From assembly GCA_964525045.1 (NCBI GenBank), contig CAZGFD010000020.1:1-64000 (forward strand): DNA of 64,000 nt. Direction: 5' to 3'. Position numbers and translations under genes: made by a program. The DNA comes from G020348185 sp964525045. Its GTDB lineage: Bacteria > Nitrospirota > Nitrospiria > Nitrospirales > UBA8639. Below are positions 52,162 through 61,248 of the stretch, piece after piece. Under the pieces are notes generated by a model that was not told where the DNA came from, did not search any database, and was given only the letters and a program-made list of their open reading frames with translations. Numbering within the stretch: position 1 is the stretch's first letter; each line of letters opens with the position of its first letter.

Positions 52162-53289
52162 ATGAAAGTCCGTATTGCAAGAGAAGATCTCCTGACAGCG
52201 CTTCAGAGAGTCCAGGGAGTCGTCGAAAAGCGAAATACCATGCCCATCCTGGCTAACATTCTTCTCGAAGCGAAATCTGAAGGGCTCGATGTCATCGCCA
52301 CGGATCTGGAGATAGGTATGCGGGGATTGTACAAGGCGGTTGTTGAGGATTCGGGTTCCGTCACGTTTTCTGCACGAAAACTTTTTGAAATTCTTAAAGA
52401 GGTCCGGGACCCTGAAGTCGAGATGACCGTTTCAGATACGAGTTGGGTCACGATACGGTCGGGACGCAGTGAGTTTCGTGTGGTCGGTCTTCCGAGTCAG
52501 GATTACCCCGCACTTCCTGCCATCGAACGAGATGGGCTCATCCCGCTTCCGGCCTCCGGGCTTTTGGAGCTCATTCGGAAAACCCTCTTCGCCGTCAGTG
52601 ACCATGACACCCGCTATGTGTTGAATGGCCTGTTCATCGCGGTCTTGCCGAAGAGCTCGGGGCGAGCGATGATACGACTGGTAGGGACCGATGGGCATCG
52701 ATTAGCCCTGGCTGAGGATGAAATACCTGCGGACCGAGGCAAACTCCCTTTGGAAGAGACCCAGGTCATCATTCCCAAAAAGGCCGGAAACGAAATTCGA
52801 CGGCTCCTGGAGGAAGATGACTCCGAGCCGCTCATTGGGTTTACCAAAAATATGGTCATTTTTAGAAAAAGCGGTCTTGTTCTCACCTCCCGGGTCATGG
52901 AAGGGAACTTTCCCGACTACCAAAAAGTGGTTCCCAAGGAAAGCTCAAAGAAACTGATTGTGAGGAGAGAAGATTTGGAGGGCGCCTTACGGCGTGTCTC
53001 GCTCCTCTCGAAAGATAAATCCTATGCGGTCAAAATCACCATTGAACCGGATCGAATGTTCTTATTTTCCAGCAACCCCGATATGGGAGAAGCCAACGAA
53101 GAGATACCCGCAAAATTTCCTGGCGAGGGGTTTTCTACGGGCTTTAACGCAAAATATCTCCTGGACGTGCTCAGTGTTATTGGAGCTGAATCCCTTTCCC
53201 TACAAATGGAGAACCCCCTCAGTCCATGCCTCATCCAGGAACAGGGCAATCCGAATTTCAAAGCAGTTGTGATGCCGGTTAAGGTTTAG
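52162..53289 (+). CDS. dnaN: DNA polymerase III beta sliding clamp
   Basis: 375 residues, three similar domains. MKVRIAREDLLTALQRVQGVVEKRNTMPILANILLEA is the standard start, and the end LIQEQGNPNFKAVVMPVKV carries the conserved MP(V/M)xx tail. It follows dnaA by 12 bases, probably in one operon. Confidence 0.97.
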   Translation: MKVRIAREDLLTALQRVQGVVEKRNTMPILANILLEAKSEGLDVIATDLEIGMRGLYKAVVEDSGSVTFSARKLFEILKEVRDPEVEMTVSDTSWVTIRSGRSEFRVVGLPSQDYPALPAIERDGLIPLPASGLLELIRKTLFAVSDHDTRYVLNGLFIAVLPKSSGRAMIRLVGTDGHRLALAEDEIPADRGKLPLEETQVIIPKKAGNEIRRLLEEDDSEPLIGFTKNMVIFRKSGLVLTSRVMEGNFPDYQKVVPKESSKKLIVRREDLEGALRRVSLLSKDKSYAVKITIEPDRMFLFSSNPDMGEANEEIPAKFPGEGFSTGFNAKYLLDVLSVIGAESLSLQMENPLSPCLIQEQGNPNFKAVVMPVKV

Positions 53290-53558
53290 CCATGTGGGAT
53301 AACCGGAAAGCTAATTCCTGGAAGAAAGGCCATAAAGGGCGTGTGAAAACCCTATCAAGGTGGAAGAAGAGAGGGTCAAAAAGTCTAAAAGGTCTAAGAG
53401 TCACAGAGTCCGGAAGTCGAGAAGATTTTATATGAGGACCCCCAAATACGCAGTCACTTGGAACTTCTGTGACAGTTCGACCGTTTCCATGCTGAAACTT
53501 TGAACGTTAAAGGTTGAACGCCTTAGCCTACTAACCTCGTTATTACATTTTGGAGCCT
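53290..53558. repeat. Intergenic region with word repeats between dnaN and gyrB
   Basis: Contains GTCTAAAAGGTCTAAGAGTC near 53380 and AACTTTGAACGTTAAAGGTT near 53495, both related to words near 43.1, 16.6 and 47.1 kb. The second contains a short inverted pair (AACTTTGAACG and GTTGAACG). Confidence 0.5.
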
Positions 53559-56063
53559 ATGACACTCGCCGATACTTCGGGGCAAGACCCCGTCCAATCA
53601 CAGACTGTGGAAGAAAGAAATACTGATTACGATGCGGATCAGATACGGGTTCTAGAGGGTCTCGATGCGGTACGGAAACGACCGGCCATGTATATCGGGA
53701 GCACCGGATCGGATGGCTTGCATCATCTGGTCTATGAAGTGGTCGACAATAGTGTTGACGAGCACATGGCCGGCTTTGGTGATGAAATCGACATCACCCT
53801 CCAAATCGATGGAAGCGTGGTGGTTTCAGACAGTGGGAGAGGGATTCCTACCGGCATGCACTCCACCCAGAAAAAATCCGCGGCCGAGGTTGCGCTGACG
53901 GTACTTCATGCAGGTGGAAAATTTGAAAAAGGTGCCTATACCGTCTCGGGCGGGCTGCATGGGGTCGGGATCTCAGTGGTGAATGCCCTTTCTGAATGGC
54001 TGGAGCTGGAGATTTGGCAAAATGGCCAGGTGTTTGAACAGGGATACGAACGAGGGAAACCGCTCGCACCCCTGGGCGTGACCGGCAAGACCAAAAAACG
54101 TGGCACCAAGATCACTTTTAAGCCTGATGATCAAATTTTTGAAACGACGGAGTTCAGCTTTGATGTCTTGGCACAGCGTCTGAGAGAGCTCGCCTTTTTG
54201 AATAAGGGTCTGGCGATCACGCTGACGGACCAGCGGATTGAAAAGGAAAAACAACAGCTCTTTTGTTATAAGGGCGGAATTGTCTCGTTTGTGGAACATT
54301 TAAATGAAGCGAAAACCCCCCTTCATAAGCCGATCGTCGTGGAGGTCGAAAAGGCGGATATGTTCCTCGATGTGGCCTTGCAATATAACGATAGCTACGC
54401 GGAAAACCTATTCTCCTTCGCCAATAATATCAATACCCGCGAAGGGGGTACCCATCTTGTCGGATTCAAGGCCGCCCTGACGCGGACGATTAATCAATAT
54501 GCCAGTTCGAATGACCTGCTAAAAAAGGAAACAGAATCTCTTTCCGGGGAAGATGTTCGCGAAGGGCTTACCGCCGTCATCAGCGTCAAATTGCGGAATC
54601 CGCAGTTTGAGGGTCAGACCAAAGCCAAGCTGGGTAACAGTGAAGTCAAAGGCCTTGTGGAAGCAGCGGTGAATGAGGCGCTTGGGTCCTATTTTGAAGA
54701 AAACCCCCCCGTGGCGCGAAAGATTGTCGGTAAATCTCTTGATGCCGCCCGGGCTCGGGAAGCGGCAAGAAAAGCCAAAGAACTCATTCGGAGAAAAGGG
54801 GCGCTTGAAGGCGGATCCTTACCAGGAAAACTTGCAGACTGTTCTGAAAAAGATCCTGCCCTCAGTGAATTATTTCTTGTCGAAGGTGATTCGGCCGGCG
54901 GGTCTGCCAAACAAGGTCGTGACCGAAGATCCCAAGCCATTCTCCCTCTTAAAGGGAAGATCTTGAACGTTGAAAAAGCCCGATTCGACAAAATGCTCTC
55001 CAGCGAAGAGATTCGGACGCTAATCATGGCACTGGGGACCGGCATCGGACGAAAGCGGGAGGAAACAGAAAAGGGAAAAGACGACAAGGAAGCCTTTGAC
55101 ATCTCTCGAGCTCGATACCATAAAATTATTCTCATGACCGATGCCGATGTGGATGGAAGTCATATTCGGACTTTGTTACTCACGTTTTTGTTTCGGCAAA
55201 TGCATGAATTGGTTGAAAAGGGATACGTGTACATTGCCCAACCCCCGCTGTTCAAAGTGAAAAAAGGAAAGTCCGAGCGATACCTCAAGGATGAATCCGC
55301 CCTCAACGAATACTTATCGAGTCTTGCCGTTGAGGAGGTAGAAGTCTTTGTGGAACGGGAACAGGCCTATTGGACAGGAGAACAATTACGGCCTTTACTC
55401 AAGAAGCTTATCGGGTTTGAGAATCTCCTGACCCGCCAGTCCAAGAAACAATTTGAAACGAAGATTCTCCGGGCATTTGTTAATCAAACCAACTTGACGA
55501 GAGAGTTATTAAAGGACCGACTTGAGTTGGAAGGCGTCATCACCGGAGTGAGGGACATGTTGTCAAAGGCTTACCCCCAGTCGAGGCTCACGTTGTCCAT
55601 TCAAGAAGATGAAGAGCACCGCTCACATAAAATATTCTGCCAAGTGCCCACCAATGGCGTAGTTTCGACACTCACGGTCAGCCATGAATTAGTGGGGTCT
55701 GCAGACTTTCGTGAACTTCAGAAGTTGAGTCCGTCCGTCCTTGGACTGGGGCAGCCCATGTATAAACTCAAATCTAAAAATGGTCTAGCTGAGTATGCCA
55801 CTTCTGAAGAATTGGTCCAGGCGATTTTGGACATTGGGAAAAAAGGATTGACCTTGCAGCGATATAAAGGATTGGGGGAAATGAACCCCACTCAATTGTG
55901 GGAAACGACCATGAATCCGGAAACCCGCGCCTTGCTGCAAGTGACCCTTGAGGACATGACCGGTGTTGATGAAATCTTTACCATTTTAATGGGCGATGAA
56001 GTCGAACCCCGTCGGAATTTTATACAACAGCATGCCCTGGAAGTGCGAAACCTCGATGTGTAA
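53559..56063 (+). CDS. gyrB: DNA gyrase subunit B
   Basis: 834 residues. GHKL ATPase region (LEGLDAVRKRPAMYIGSTGSDGLHHLVYEVVDNSVDE), TOPRIM motifs (LFLVEGDSAGGSAKQGRDRRSQAILPLKGKILNVE, ILMTDADVDGSHIRTLLL) and the long insert of about 170 residues before QRYKGLGEMNPTQLWETTMNPETR, found in many Gram-negative GyrB proteins. The start ATG at 53559 has GGAG just upstream; the TTG at 53550 is less likely. Confidence 0.97.
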   Translation: MTLADTSGQDPVQSQTVEERNTDYDADQIRVLEGLDAVRKRPAMYIGSTGSDGLHHLVYEVVDNSVDEHMAGFGDEIDITLQIDGSVVVSDSGRGIPTGMHSTQKKSAAEVALTVLHAGGKFEKGAYTVSGGLHGVGISVVNALSEWLELEIWQNGQVFEQGYERGKPLAPLGVTGKTKKRGTKITFKPDDQIFETTEFSFDVLAQRLRELAFLNKGLAITLTDQRIEKEKQQLFCYKGGIVSFVEHLNEAKTPLHKPIVVEVEKADMFLDVALQYNDSYAENLFSFANNINTREGGTHLVGFKAALTRTINQYASSNDLLKKETESLSGEDVREGLTAVISVKLRNPQFEGQTKAKLGNSEVKGLVEAAVNEALGSYFEENPPVARKIVGKSLDAARAREAARKAKELIRRKGALEGGSLPGKLADCSEKDPALSELFLVEGDSAGGSAKQGRDRRSQAILPLKGKILNVEKARFDKMLSSEEIRTLIMALGTGIGRKREETEKGKDDKEAFDISRARYHKIILMTDADVDGSHIRTLLLTFLFRQMHELVEKGYVYIAQPPLFKVKKGKSERYLKDESALNEYLSSLAVEEVEVFVEREQAYWTGEQLRPLLKKLIGFENLLTRQSKKQFETKILRAFVNQTNLTRELLKDRLELEGVITGVRDMLSKAYPQSRLTLSIQEDEEHRSHKIFCQVPTNGVVSTLTVSHELVGSADFRELQKLSPSVLGLGQPMYKLKSKNGLAEYATSEELVQAILDIGKKGLTLQRYKGLGEMNPTQLWETTMNPETRALLQVTLEDMTGVDEIFTILMGDEVEPRRNFIQQHALEVRNLDV

Positions 56064-56222
56064 TCCCCACCGGAGGTGGGGAATCTCAGATCTCAAATCT
56101 CACATTTCAAAATAACTTTTTAAAAGCAAGAAGGAAAATTTCAAGGGGGAATTTAGTACTATGCGAAGTGAAATTTATTTGAGGTTTGAGATCTGTAATT
56201 TGAGATTCTCCACCCCCTGGAG
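56064..56222. repeat. Inverted GAGATTTGAGATT-type element between gyrB and gyrA
   Basis: Opens with a CCCCACC-GGA-GGTGGGG hairpin directly after the gyrB stop (56065-56081), then AATCTCAGATCTCAAATCTC. The other end has GAGGTTTGAGATCTG and TTGAGATTCTCCACCCCC, mirroring the first. Related to 36.9 kb. Confidence 0.65.
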
Positions 56223-56234
56223 AAGGAGACCCTG

Positions 56235-58718
56235 ATGCCCGTTGATGAGCGATTAACCCAAGTTGCCATCGAAGATGAAATGCGGTTGTCCTATTTGGAT
56301 TACGCCATGAGCGTCATCGTGGGACGAGCGCTCCCGGATGTGCGTGATGGGCTCAAGCCGGTCCATCGACGGATTTTGTATGGCATGAACGAAATGGGTC
56401 TGGCCTCCAATCGCGCGTACCGGAAGTCAGCCAAAATCGTCGGAGAAATTATGGGGAATTATCATCCCCATGGTGATTCGGCCATTTACGATACCCTCGT
56501 GCGCATGGCCCAGGATTTTAACATGCGCTACACCCTGGTGGATGGTCAGGGGAACTATGGTTCGGTTGATGGTGATCCTCCGGCGGCCATGCGGTATACC
56601 GAGGCCAGGTTGACGAAGCTCGCGGAAGAAATGCTGGTCGACATCGATAAGGAAACGGTGGACTTCGGCCCCACCTATGATGAATCCAGCAGCGAACCGC
56701 TCGTGTTGCCCTCAAAAGTTCCCAATCTGTTGATCAATGGGGCCGGGGGTATTGCAGTGGGATATGCCACGAACATTCCTACGCACAACCTCGGGGAAGT
56801 CATTGAAGCCTTACTTGCCCTCCTTGACCGACCGGATATGACGATCGACGATCTGATGGAGATCATTCCGGGTCCCGATTTTCCCACAGCCGGGTTTATT
56901 CATGGCACGCAAGGGATTAAAGAGGCCTACCATACCGGGCGGGGACTGTTGACCGTTCGGGCCAAGGCCGAAATTGAAACTGATGAACGATCCGACCGGT
57001 CTCAGATTATCGTGACCGAATTGCCCTATCAAGTGAACAAGGCCAGGCTTCTGGAAAAGATTGCCGAACTGATTCACGACAAACGAATTGAAGGGATTTC
57101 TGATCTCCGGGACGAATCAGATCGTGACGGCATGCGTATCGTCGTCGAGCTCAAAAAGAATGACATACCCGCTATCATCTTGAATCAATTGTATAAACAT
57201 ACGCAGATGCAGACGACCTTTGGGGTCATCATGCTGGCCTTGGTTCATAATCAGCCAGAGGTCTTGAATCTCAAAGAGATCCTCTACCACTTTATCGAGC
57301 ATCGACGGGAAGTCGTCCTTCGTCGGACCGCCTACGAACTGCGGAAAGCTGAAGAACGTGCACATATCCTGGAAGGATTAACGATTGCATTGTCAAACCT
57401 GGATGACGTCATTGCCCTCATTCGGGGGGCCGCCGCTCCGGATGTCGCTCGACAGGGACTCATGGCACAATTTGCCTTAAGCGAGATTCAAGCGAATGCC
57501 ATCCTGGATATGCGGTTGCAGCGGCTGACGCAATTGGAACAGGACAAACTCGCCCAGGAATATGAGGAAGTGAAATCTCGCATTATCCAACTCAAGGCGA
57601 TATTGGAGTCCGATGCCAAGGTTCGACAAATCATCAAGGACGAATTGGCTGAGATCAAAGATGCGTACACAGATGAGAGAAGAACCAAAATTATCCAGGC
57701 AGAGGCTGACATCCAAATTGAGGATCTTATCCCTGATGAAGAAGTCGCGGTCTCGATTACGCATGCCGGGTATATTAAACGGAATCCGGTCTCGCTCTAT
57801 CGAGCTCAGCGACGGGGTGGCAAGGGTAAAATCGGCATGGGTGTGAAGGAAGAAGACTTTGTGGAACGGATTTTCACGGCCTCCACTCATGATTTTCTTC
57901 TCTTTTTCACAGATGCGGGACGAGTCTATTGGCGCAAAGTCCATGAAATTCCTGATGTGGGACGGGCGAGTAAAGGAAAGGCGATCGTCAATCTGCTCTC
58001 GATGGGGCAAGGGGAAAAAGTCACGGCCACCTTGCCGGTAAAAACCTTTGGGGACGATGAATATGTGGTGATGGCCACACGAAAGGGAATCATTAAGAAA
58101 ACGGAATTGTCTGCCTATTCCAATCCTCGCCAAGGGGGCATTATTGCGCTGACTCTTGATGAAGATGACAAACTCATTGGGGTGGAAATCACCGATGGCC
58201 ATCGAGGAATCCTGTTGGGTACCCGAATGGGCATCGTGATCCGCTTTACTGAGGAAGATGTTCGGTCAATGGGACGAACGGCCCGCGGTGTCAGAGGGAT
58301 TAAGTTGGAAGAGGGCAATGAGGTTATCGGGATGGCGACCATTACCCCGGATTCCACGACCTCAATTCTGACAGTGACGGAACGGGGGTATGGCAAACGC
58401 ACGCAATGCGCAGAGTATCGGGTTCAAGCCCGTGCCGGGAAGGGGATTATTAGCGTCAAAATGACTGACAAAAACGGGCCAGCCATTTCGTTTCATCAGG
58501 TTCGGGACACGGATGAAATCATGATCATGACGGCTGAAGGCATGGTTCTTAGGATTAGAGTAGGAGATTTGCGAGATATTGGCCGGAATGCCCAAGGCGT
58601 GCGGCTCATGGATATGGCGGAAACCGACCGGGTGGTGGGAGTGGCAAAGTTGGCCGATGCTGACACCCCACCATCATTAGACGATGAAACCAATGGCAAT
58701 CCTCTACCGTCCGAATGA
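56235..58718 (+). CDS. gyrA: DNA gyrase subunit A
   Basis: 827 residues. The catalytic tyrosine sits in AAMRYTEARL; the quinolone-resistance region reads HPHGDSAIYDTLVRMAQDF with a serine and aspartate/alanine pattern near the usual sites. Six C-terminal beta-pinwheel blades follow, including the RRGGKGKIGMGVKEEDFVE GyrA box. GGAGAAGGAG precedes the ATG. It forms the gyrase heterotetramer with gyrB. Confidence 0.97.
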   Translation: MPVDERLTQVAIEDEMRLSYLDYAMSVIVGRALPDVRDGLKPVHRRILYGMNEMGLASNRAYRKSAKIVGEIMGNYHPHGDSAIYDTLVRMAQDFNMRYTLVDGQGNYGSVDGDPPAAMRYTEARLTKLAEEMLVDIDKETVDFGPTYDESSSEPLVLPSKVPNLLINGAGGIAVGYATNIPTHNLGEVIEALLALLDRPDMTIDDLMEIIPGPDFPTAGFIHGTQGIKEAYHTGRGLLTVRAKAEIETDERSDRSQIIVTELPYQVNKARLLEKIAELIHDKRIEGISDLRDESDRDGMRIVVELKKNDIPAIILNQLYKHTQMQTTFGVIMLALVHNQPEVLNLKEILYHFIEHRREVVLRRTAYELRKAEERAHILEGLTIALSNLDDVIALIRGAAAPDVARQGLMAQFALSEIQANAILDMRLQRLTQLEQDKLAQEYEEVKSRIIQLKAILESDAKVRQIIKDELAEIKDAYTDERRTKIIQAEADIQIEDLIPDEEVAVSITHAGYIKRNPVSLYRAQRRGGKGKIGMGVKEEDFVERIFTASTHDFLLFFTDAGRVYWRKVHEIPDVGRASKGKAIVNLLSMGQGEKVTATLPVKTFGDDEYVVMATRKGIIKKTELSAYSNPRQGGIIALTLDEDDKLIGVEITDGHRGILLGTRMGIVIRFTEEDVRSMGRTARGVRGIKLEEGNEVIGMATITPDSTTSILTVTERGYGKRTQCAEYRVQARAGKGIISVKMTDKNGPAISFHQVRDTDEIMIMTAEGMVLRIRVGDLRDIGRNAQGVRLMDMAETDRVVGVAKLADADTPPSLDDETNGNPLPSE

Positions 58719-58783
58719 GGCCTCCTAGTCTCTGGATGTCGAGTGAGTCCACATGTTCTATTTAATCCTGAATTTGTTTTCGC

Positions 58784-59290
58784 ATGAACGCCTCAAAGAA
58801 ACCGTTAGATCCAGTTGTGAAAGTCGGACTAACGGTGTTCATCGGGTCATTTCTTCTTATAGGAATCGGGATGTTTCTTTCGCGTCCCGACCGATCAATC
58901 CCGCCATATAGCATCGGGTCCCAAGAAGGGACCGTGGTGGCCATTCACCTCCCACCCTGGACCAGCGATCCAGAAATCCGAACGCTTATTCAACGATTCC
59001 AAAAAGTGCAGAAGGAATCGGGGGACTTCGCCCAAATGAAAATACGGCCGACAACGCCGAATGACCCAAAGGGGCGCTATCAACGGATGACGATATACTT
59101 TTTCTCGGATCATGCCTGGACGGACCAGGAAGTTCTTCACCATTATTTATCCGCAACCAAGGAAAAGTGGGGAGAGGAAGATTTTAAAAGAGAATTTGAG
59201 TCAGCGGCTCGTGGAGGGTATCAGATTAGTGAGGAGGGACAGAAGGGATGGATTGGGCCGATCCGCGGGCAACAGGAACCAGTCCCCTAA
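58784..59290 (+). CDS. Hypothetical single-pass membrane protein
   Basis: 168 residues. A short cytoplasmic start is followed by one hydrophobic helix (VGLTVFIGSFLLIGIGMFL) and a soluble, probably periplasmic domain of about 130 residues without cysteines. No family is recognised. It lies 65 bases after gyrA on the same strand and is convergent with dciA. Confidence 0.6.
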   Translation: MNASKKPLDPVVKVGLTVFIGSFLLIGIGMFLSRPDRSIPPYSIGSQEGTVVAIHLPPWTSDPEIRTLIQRFQKVQKESGDFAQMKIRPTTPNDPKGRYQRMTIYFFSDHAWTDQEVLHHYLSATKEKWGEEDFKREFESAARGGYQISEEGQKGWIGPIRGQQEPVP

Positions 59291-59416
59291 AAAAACGGTT
59301 CCGGGTTTCGCGTGAAAGGATAAAAACCTCCGTTCTTGATATGCGAGACATTTTTTAAATGTTGGTTTTGAATTTCAGGAATGGATACTCTTTTGTTTTT
59401 AACCCGAAACTCTTTC
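59291..59416. other. Short convergent spacer with TTTCGGG words
   Basis: GGGTTTCGCGTG near 59303 and AACCCGAAACTC near 59401. No clear terminator. Confidence 0.4.
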
Positions 59417-59872
59417 TTAAGTCGAAGAGAGGGATTTGACGATGGTTCTAGTCAGACAGGCTCGAAGTTTCGGATTTTGAATAGAGGTGGTCACTTCTTT
59501 TGCAAAGCTCAGGATCTCCGGAGGAACTTCTTTTTTTTCAGGAGAGGAGAAGGCAGGATTGGAGCGATTGGGGATGTCGCCGATACGAAACCCCATGTCA
59601 GAAATGAGCGACCCTTGGGGTAGGGCCTTGATTTTCTCAAACAAAACCGGTTTGAGAAACACCAACTGTTGAAGCCACACCGAATTTTCGGCTGCGACCC
59701 ATAACTTCCGAAATTTAATTGAGTCCGGTCGAGTATGAGCCGCGAGGTGCCGTCCCACTATCGCAGGCCAATTTCGTATTAAATGGGACTCCAGCATTTT
59801 GACTTCTAGCCCATATGAATGCGAGAAGTCTGAAATTAGCGTTTTAAGAGGAGAGAAGGAACTGAAAGCCAT
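59417..59872 (-). CDS. dciA: DciA-like (DUF721) replicative helicase loader
   Basis: 151 residues. The DUF721 core LIRNWPAIVGRHLAAHTRPDSIKFRKLWVAAENSVWLQQLVFLKPVLFEKIKAL is visible at about residues 31-85: the conserved W-x2-IVG and H(T)xP elements are present. DciA loads the replicative helicase DnaB in bacteria without DnaC or DnaI. Its place in the dnaA-gyrA region fits that role. Confidence 0.85.
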   Translation of the reverse strand: MAFSSFSPLKTLISDFSHSYGLEVKMLESHLIRNWPAIVGRHLAAHTRPDSIKFRKLWVAAENSVWLQQLVFLKPVLFEKIKALPQGSLISDMGFRIGDIPNRSNPAFSSPEKKEVPPEILSFAKEVTTSIQNPKLRACLTRTIVKSLSST

Positions 59873-59904
59873 AGACTTATCTTACCAGGCAGGTGCCCGG
59901 CATT

Positions 59905-59940
59905 TTCAAGTTTCGGGTTTCGGGTTTCGAGTTAAAGGGG
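59905..59940. repeat. GTTTCGGGTTTC repeat
   Basis: GTTTCGGGTTTCGGGTTTCG then AGTTAAA, just upstream of smpB. Confidence 0.6.
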
Positions 59941-59978
59941 GTGCAGCATTTTTTCCATCTGAGATTTGAGATCCATTT

Positions 59979-60449
59979 ATGGCGCAGGAAAAAACCGATA
60001 AAGTCGTTGCCACGAATCGAAAGGCCTTTCATGACTATGCCATCGAAGAGAAATTCGAAGCGGGCATGGTTCTTTTGGGCACAGAGGTTAAAGCCCTTCG
60101 TGAGGGACGGCTCAATTTACGGGAAAGTTATGCGACGGTGGAGCAAGAGGTCGTGATCCTTCATCATTGTCATATTGGGAACTATAGCCATGGGAATATT
60201 ATGAATCACGATCCGGTGAGACCTCGAAAACTTTTGCTTCATCGCAAAGAGATCGAAAAAATGAGGGGAAAGGTCCAACAGTCGGGTCTTACCCTAATCC
60301 CGTTGAAAGTTTATTTTAATTCACGAGGGCGGGCCAAGGTCGAGTTAGCCCTCGCTCGTGGGAAAAAGCAATACGATCGCCGCGAGACGGTGAAAAAACG
60401 CGAAGCCAAGCGCGAAATAGATAGAGCGATGAAAGCGGCAAGAAATTAA
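59979..60449 (+). CDS. smpB: SsrA-binding protein SmpB
   Basis: 156 residues. The OB-fold opening NRKAFHDYAIEEKFEAGMVLLGTEVKALREGRLNLRESYA and the motif GLTLIPLKVYFNSRGRAKVELALARGKKQYDRR are conserved. It binds tmRNA and rescues stalled ribosomes. It is followed 26 bases later by engB. Confidence 0.95.
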   Translation: MAQEKTDKVVATNRKAFHDYAIEEKFEAGMVLLGTEVKALREGRLNLRESYATVEQEVVILHHCHIGNYSHGNIMNHDPVRPRKLLLHRKEIEKMRGKVQQSGLTLIPLKVYFNSRGRAKVELALARGKKQYDRRETVKKREAKREIDRAMKAARN

Positions 60450-60478
60450 CCAAGTTTCGGGTTTCGCGTTTCGGGTTG
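60449..60478. repeat. GTTTCGGG repeat between smpB and engB
   Basis: AAGTTTCGGGTTTCGCGTTT followed by CGGGTT. Confidence 0.6.
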
Positions 60479-60532
60479 AAAAAAAGAAGAGTTGCCCCTC
60501 CGAACATTGGACATCATATCATTAGGTTGGCC

Positions 60533-61135
60533 ATGAAGATTCGGTCGTCGGAGTTTTTCAAATGCTGTGTGACTCCTGACCAGTATCCCCAAGATCGACT
60601 GCCAGAAGTGGCTTTAGTCGGACGATCCAACGTTGGGAAGTCTTCGGCCATTAATGCCCTGATGAGGAAAAAGGGGCTGGCCAAGGTCGGAAAGGTTCCC
60701 GGGAAGACGCAGACCGTCAACTATTACCGGGTCACCACTATCACGTCGCTCGTGCAAGAGTTTTATCTTGTCGATCTCCCCGGATACGGATATGCCAAAG
60801 TTCCCAAAGCCGTTCAGAAACAATGGAGGCCGATGATCGAAGGGTATCTCAGCTCACGAGAAACCCTGTGCGGAATTTTAATGTTTGTTGATCTGCGGGG
60901 AGAGGAGCGGTCTGATGAAGAACTTCTTCAATGGATTCGGGCGGTGAAATGTCCCTTGGCCATTGTGGCGACGAAAGCGGATAAGATATCACGAGGGAAG
61001 CGTCAGGCCTACATCCAAAACCTTCGAGCAGGGTTATCGCTATCTCCTACCACTCCCCTTCACCTGTTCTCCGCTCGAACCAATGAGGGAACCCGGGAAG
61101 TCTTGGATGTTCTAAAGCTATTTATGGAGGGATAA
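60533..61135 (+). CDS. engB: Ribosome biogenesis GTP-binding protein EngB (YsxC/YihA)
   Basis: 200 residues. G-domain motifs: GRSNVGKSSAINALM (G1), PGKTQTVNYY (G2), DLPGYGYAKV (G3) and TKADKISRGK (G4). The start at 60533 (MKIRSSEFF) gives the family's usual N-terminus; an upstream ATG would add 19 residues. Involved in late assembly of the large ribosomal subunit. Confidence 0.94.
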   Translation: MKIRSSEFFKCCVTPDQYPQDRLPEVALVGRSNVGKSSAINALMRKKGLAKVGKVPGKTQTVNYYRVTTITSLVQEFYLVDLPGYGYAKVPKAVQKQWRPMIEGYLSSRETLCGILMFVDLRGEERSDEELLQWIRAVKCPLAIVATKADKISRGKRQAYIQNLRAGLSLSPTTPLHLFSARTNEGTREVLDVLKLFMEG

Positions 61136-61248
61136 GGGTTGAGCGGTGGGGAAATTGGCCCGGATTTCTCATTTCAGATTGGAAGACGCTTTTGCTTTTA
61201 ACCTGAAACATGAAACCTGAAGCTCCAAACGGTGTGTAATCCGGCTCC
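61136..61248. repeat. Convergent spacer with AACCTGAAAC words
   Basis: Contains TTTCTCATTTCAGATTGG and TTAACCTGAAACATGAAACC between engB and the SurA-like gene. Confidence 0.45.

Noticed and set aside
57477..58202. Minus-strand ORF of 241 codons opposite gyrA
   Set aside because: Antisense shadow of gyrA; no family features.
30115..61248. CRISPR array made from the TTTCGGG or GAGATTTGAGATT words
   Set aside because: The words are short, irregularly spaced, degenerate and lack unique equal-length spacers; no cas genes are present.
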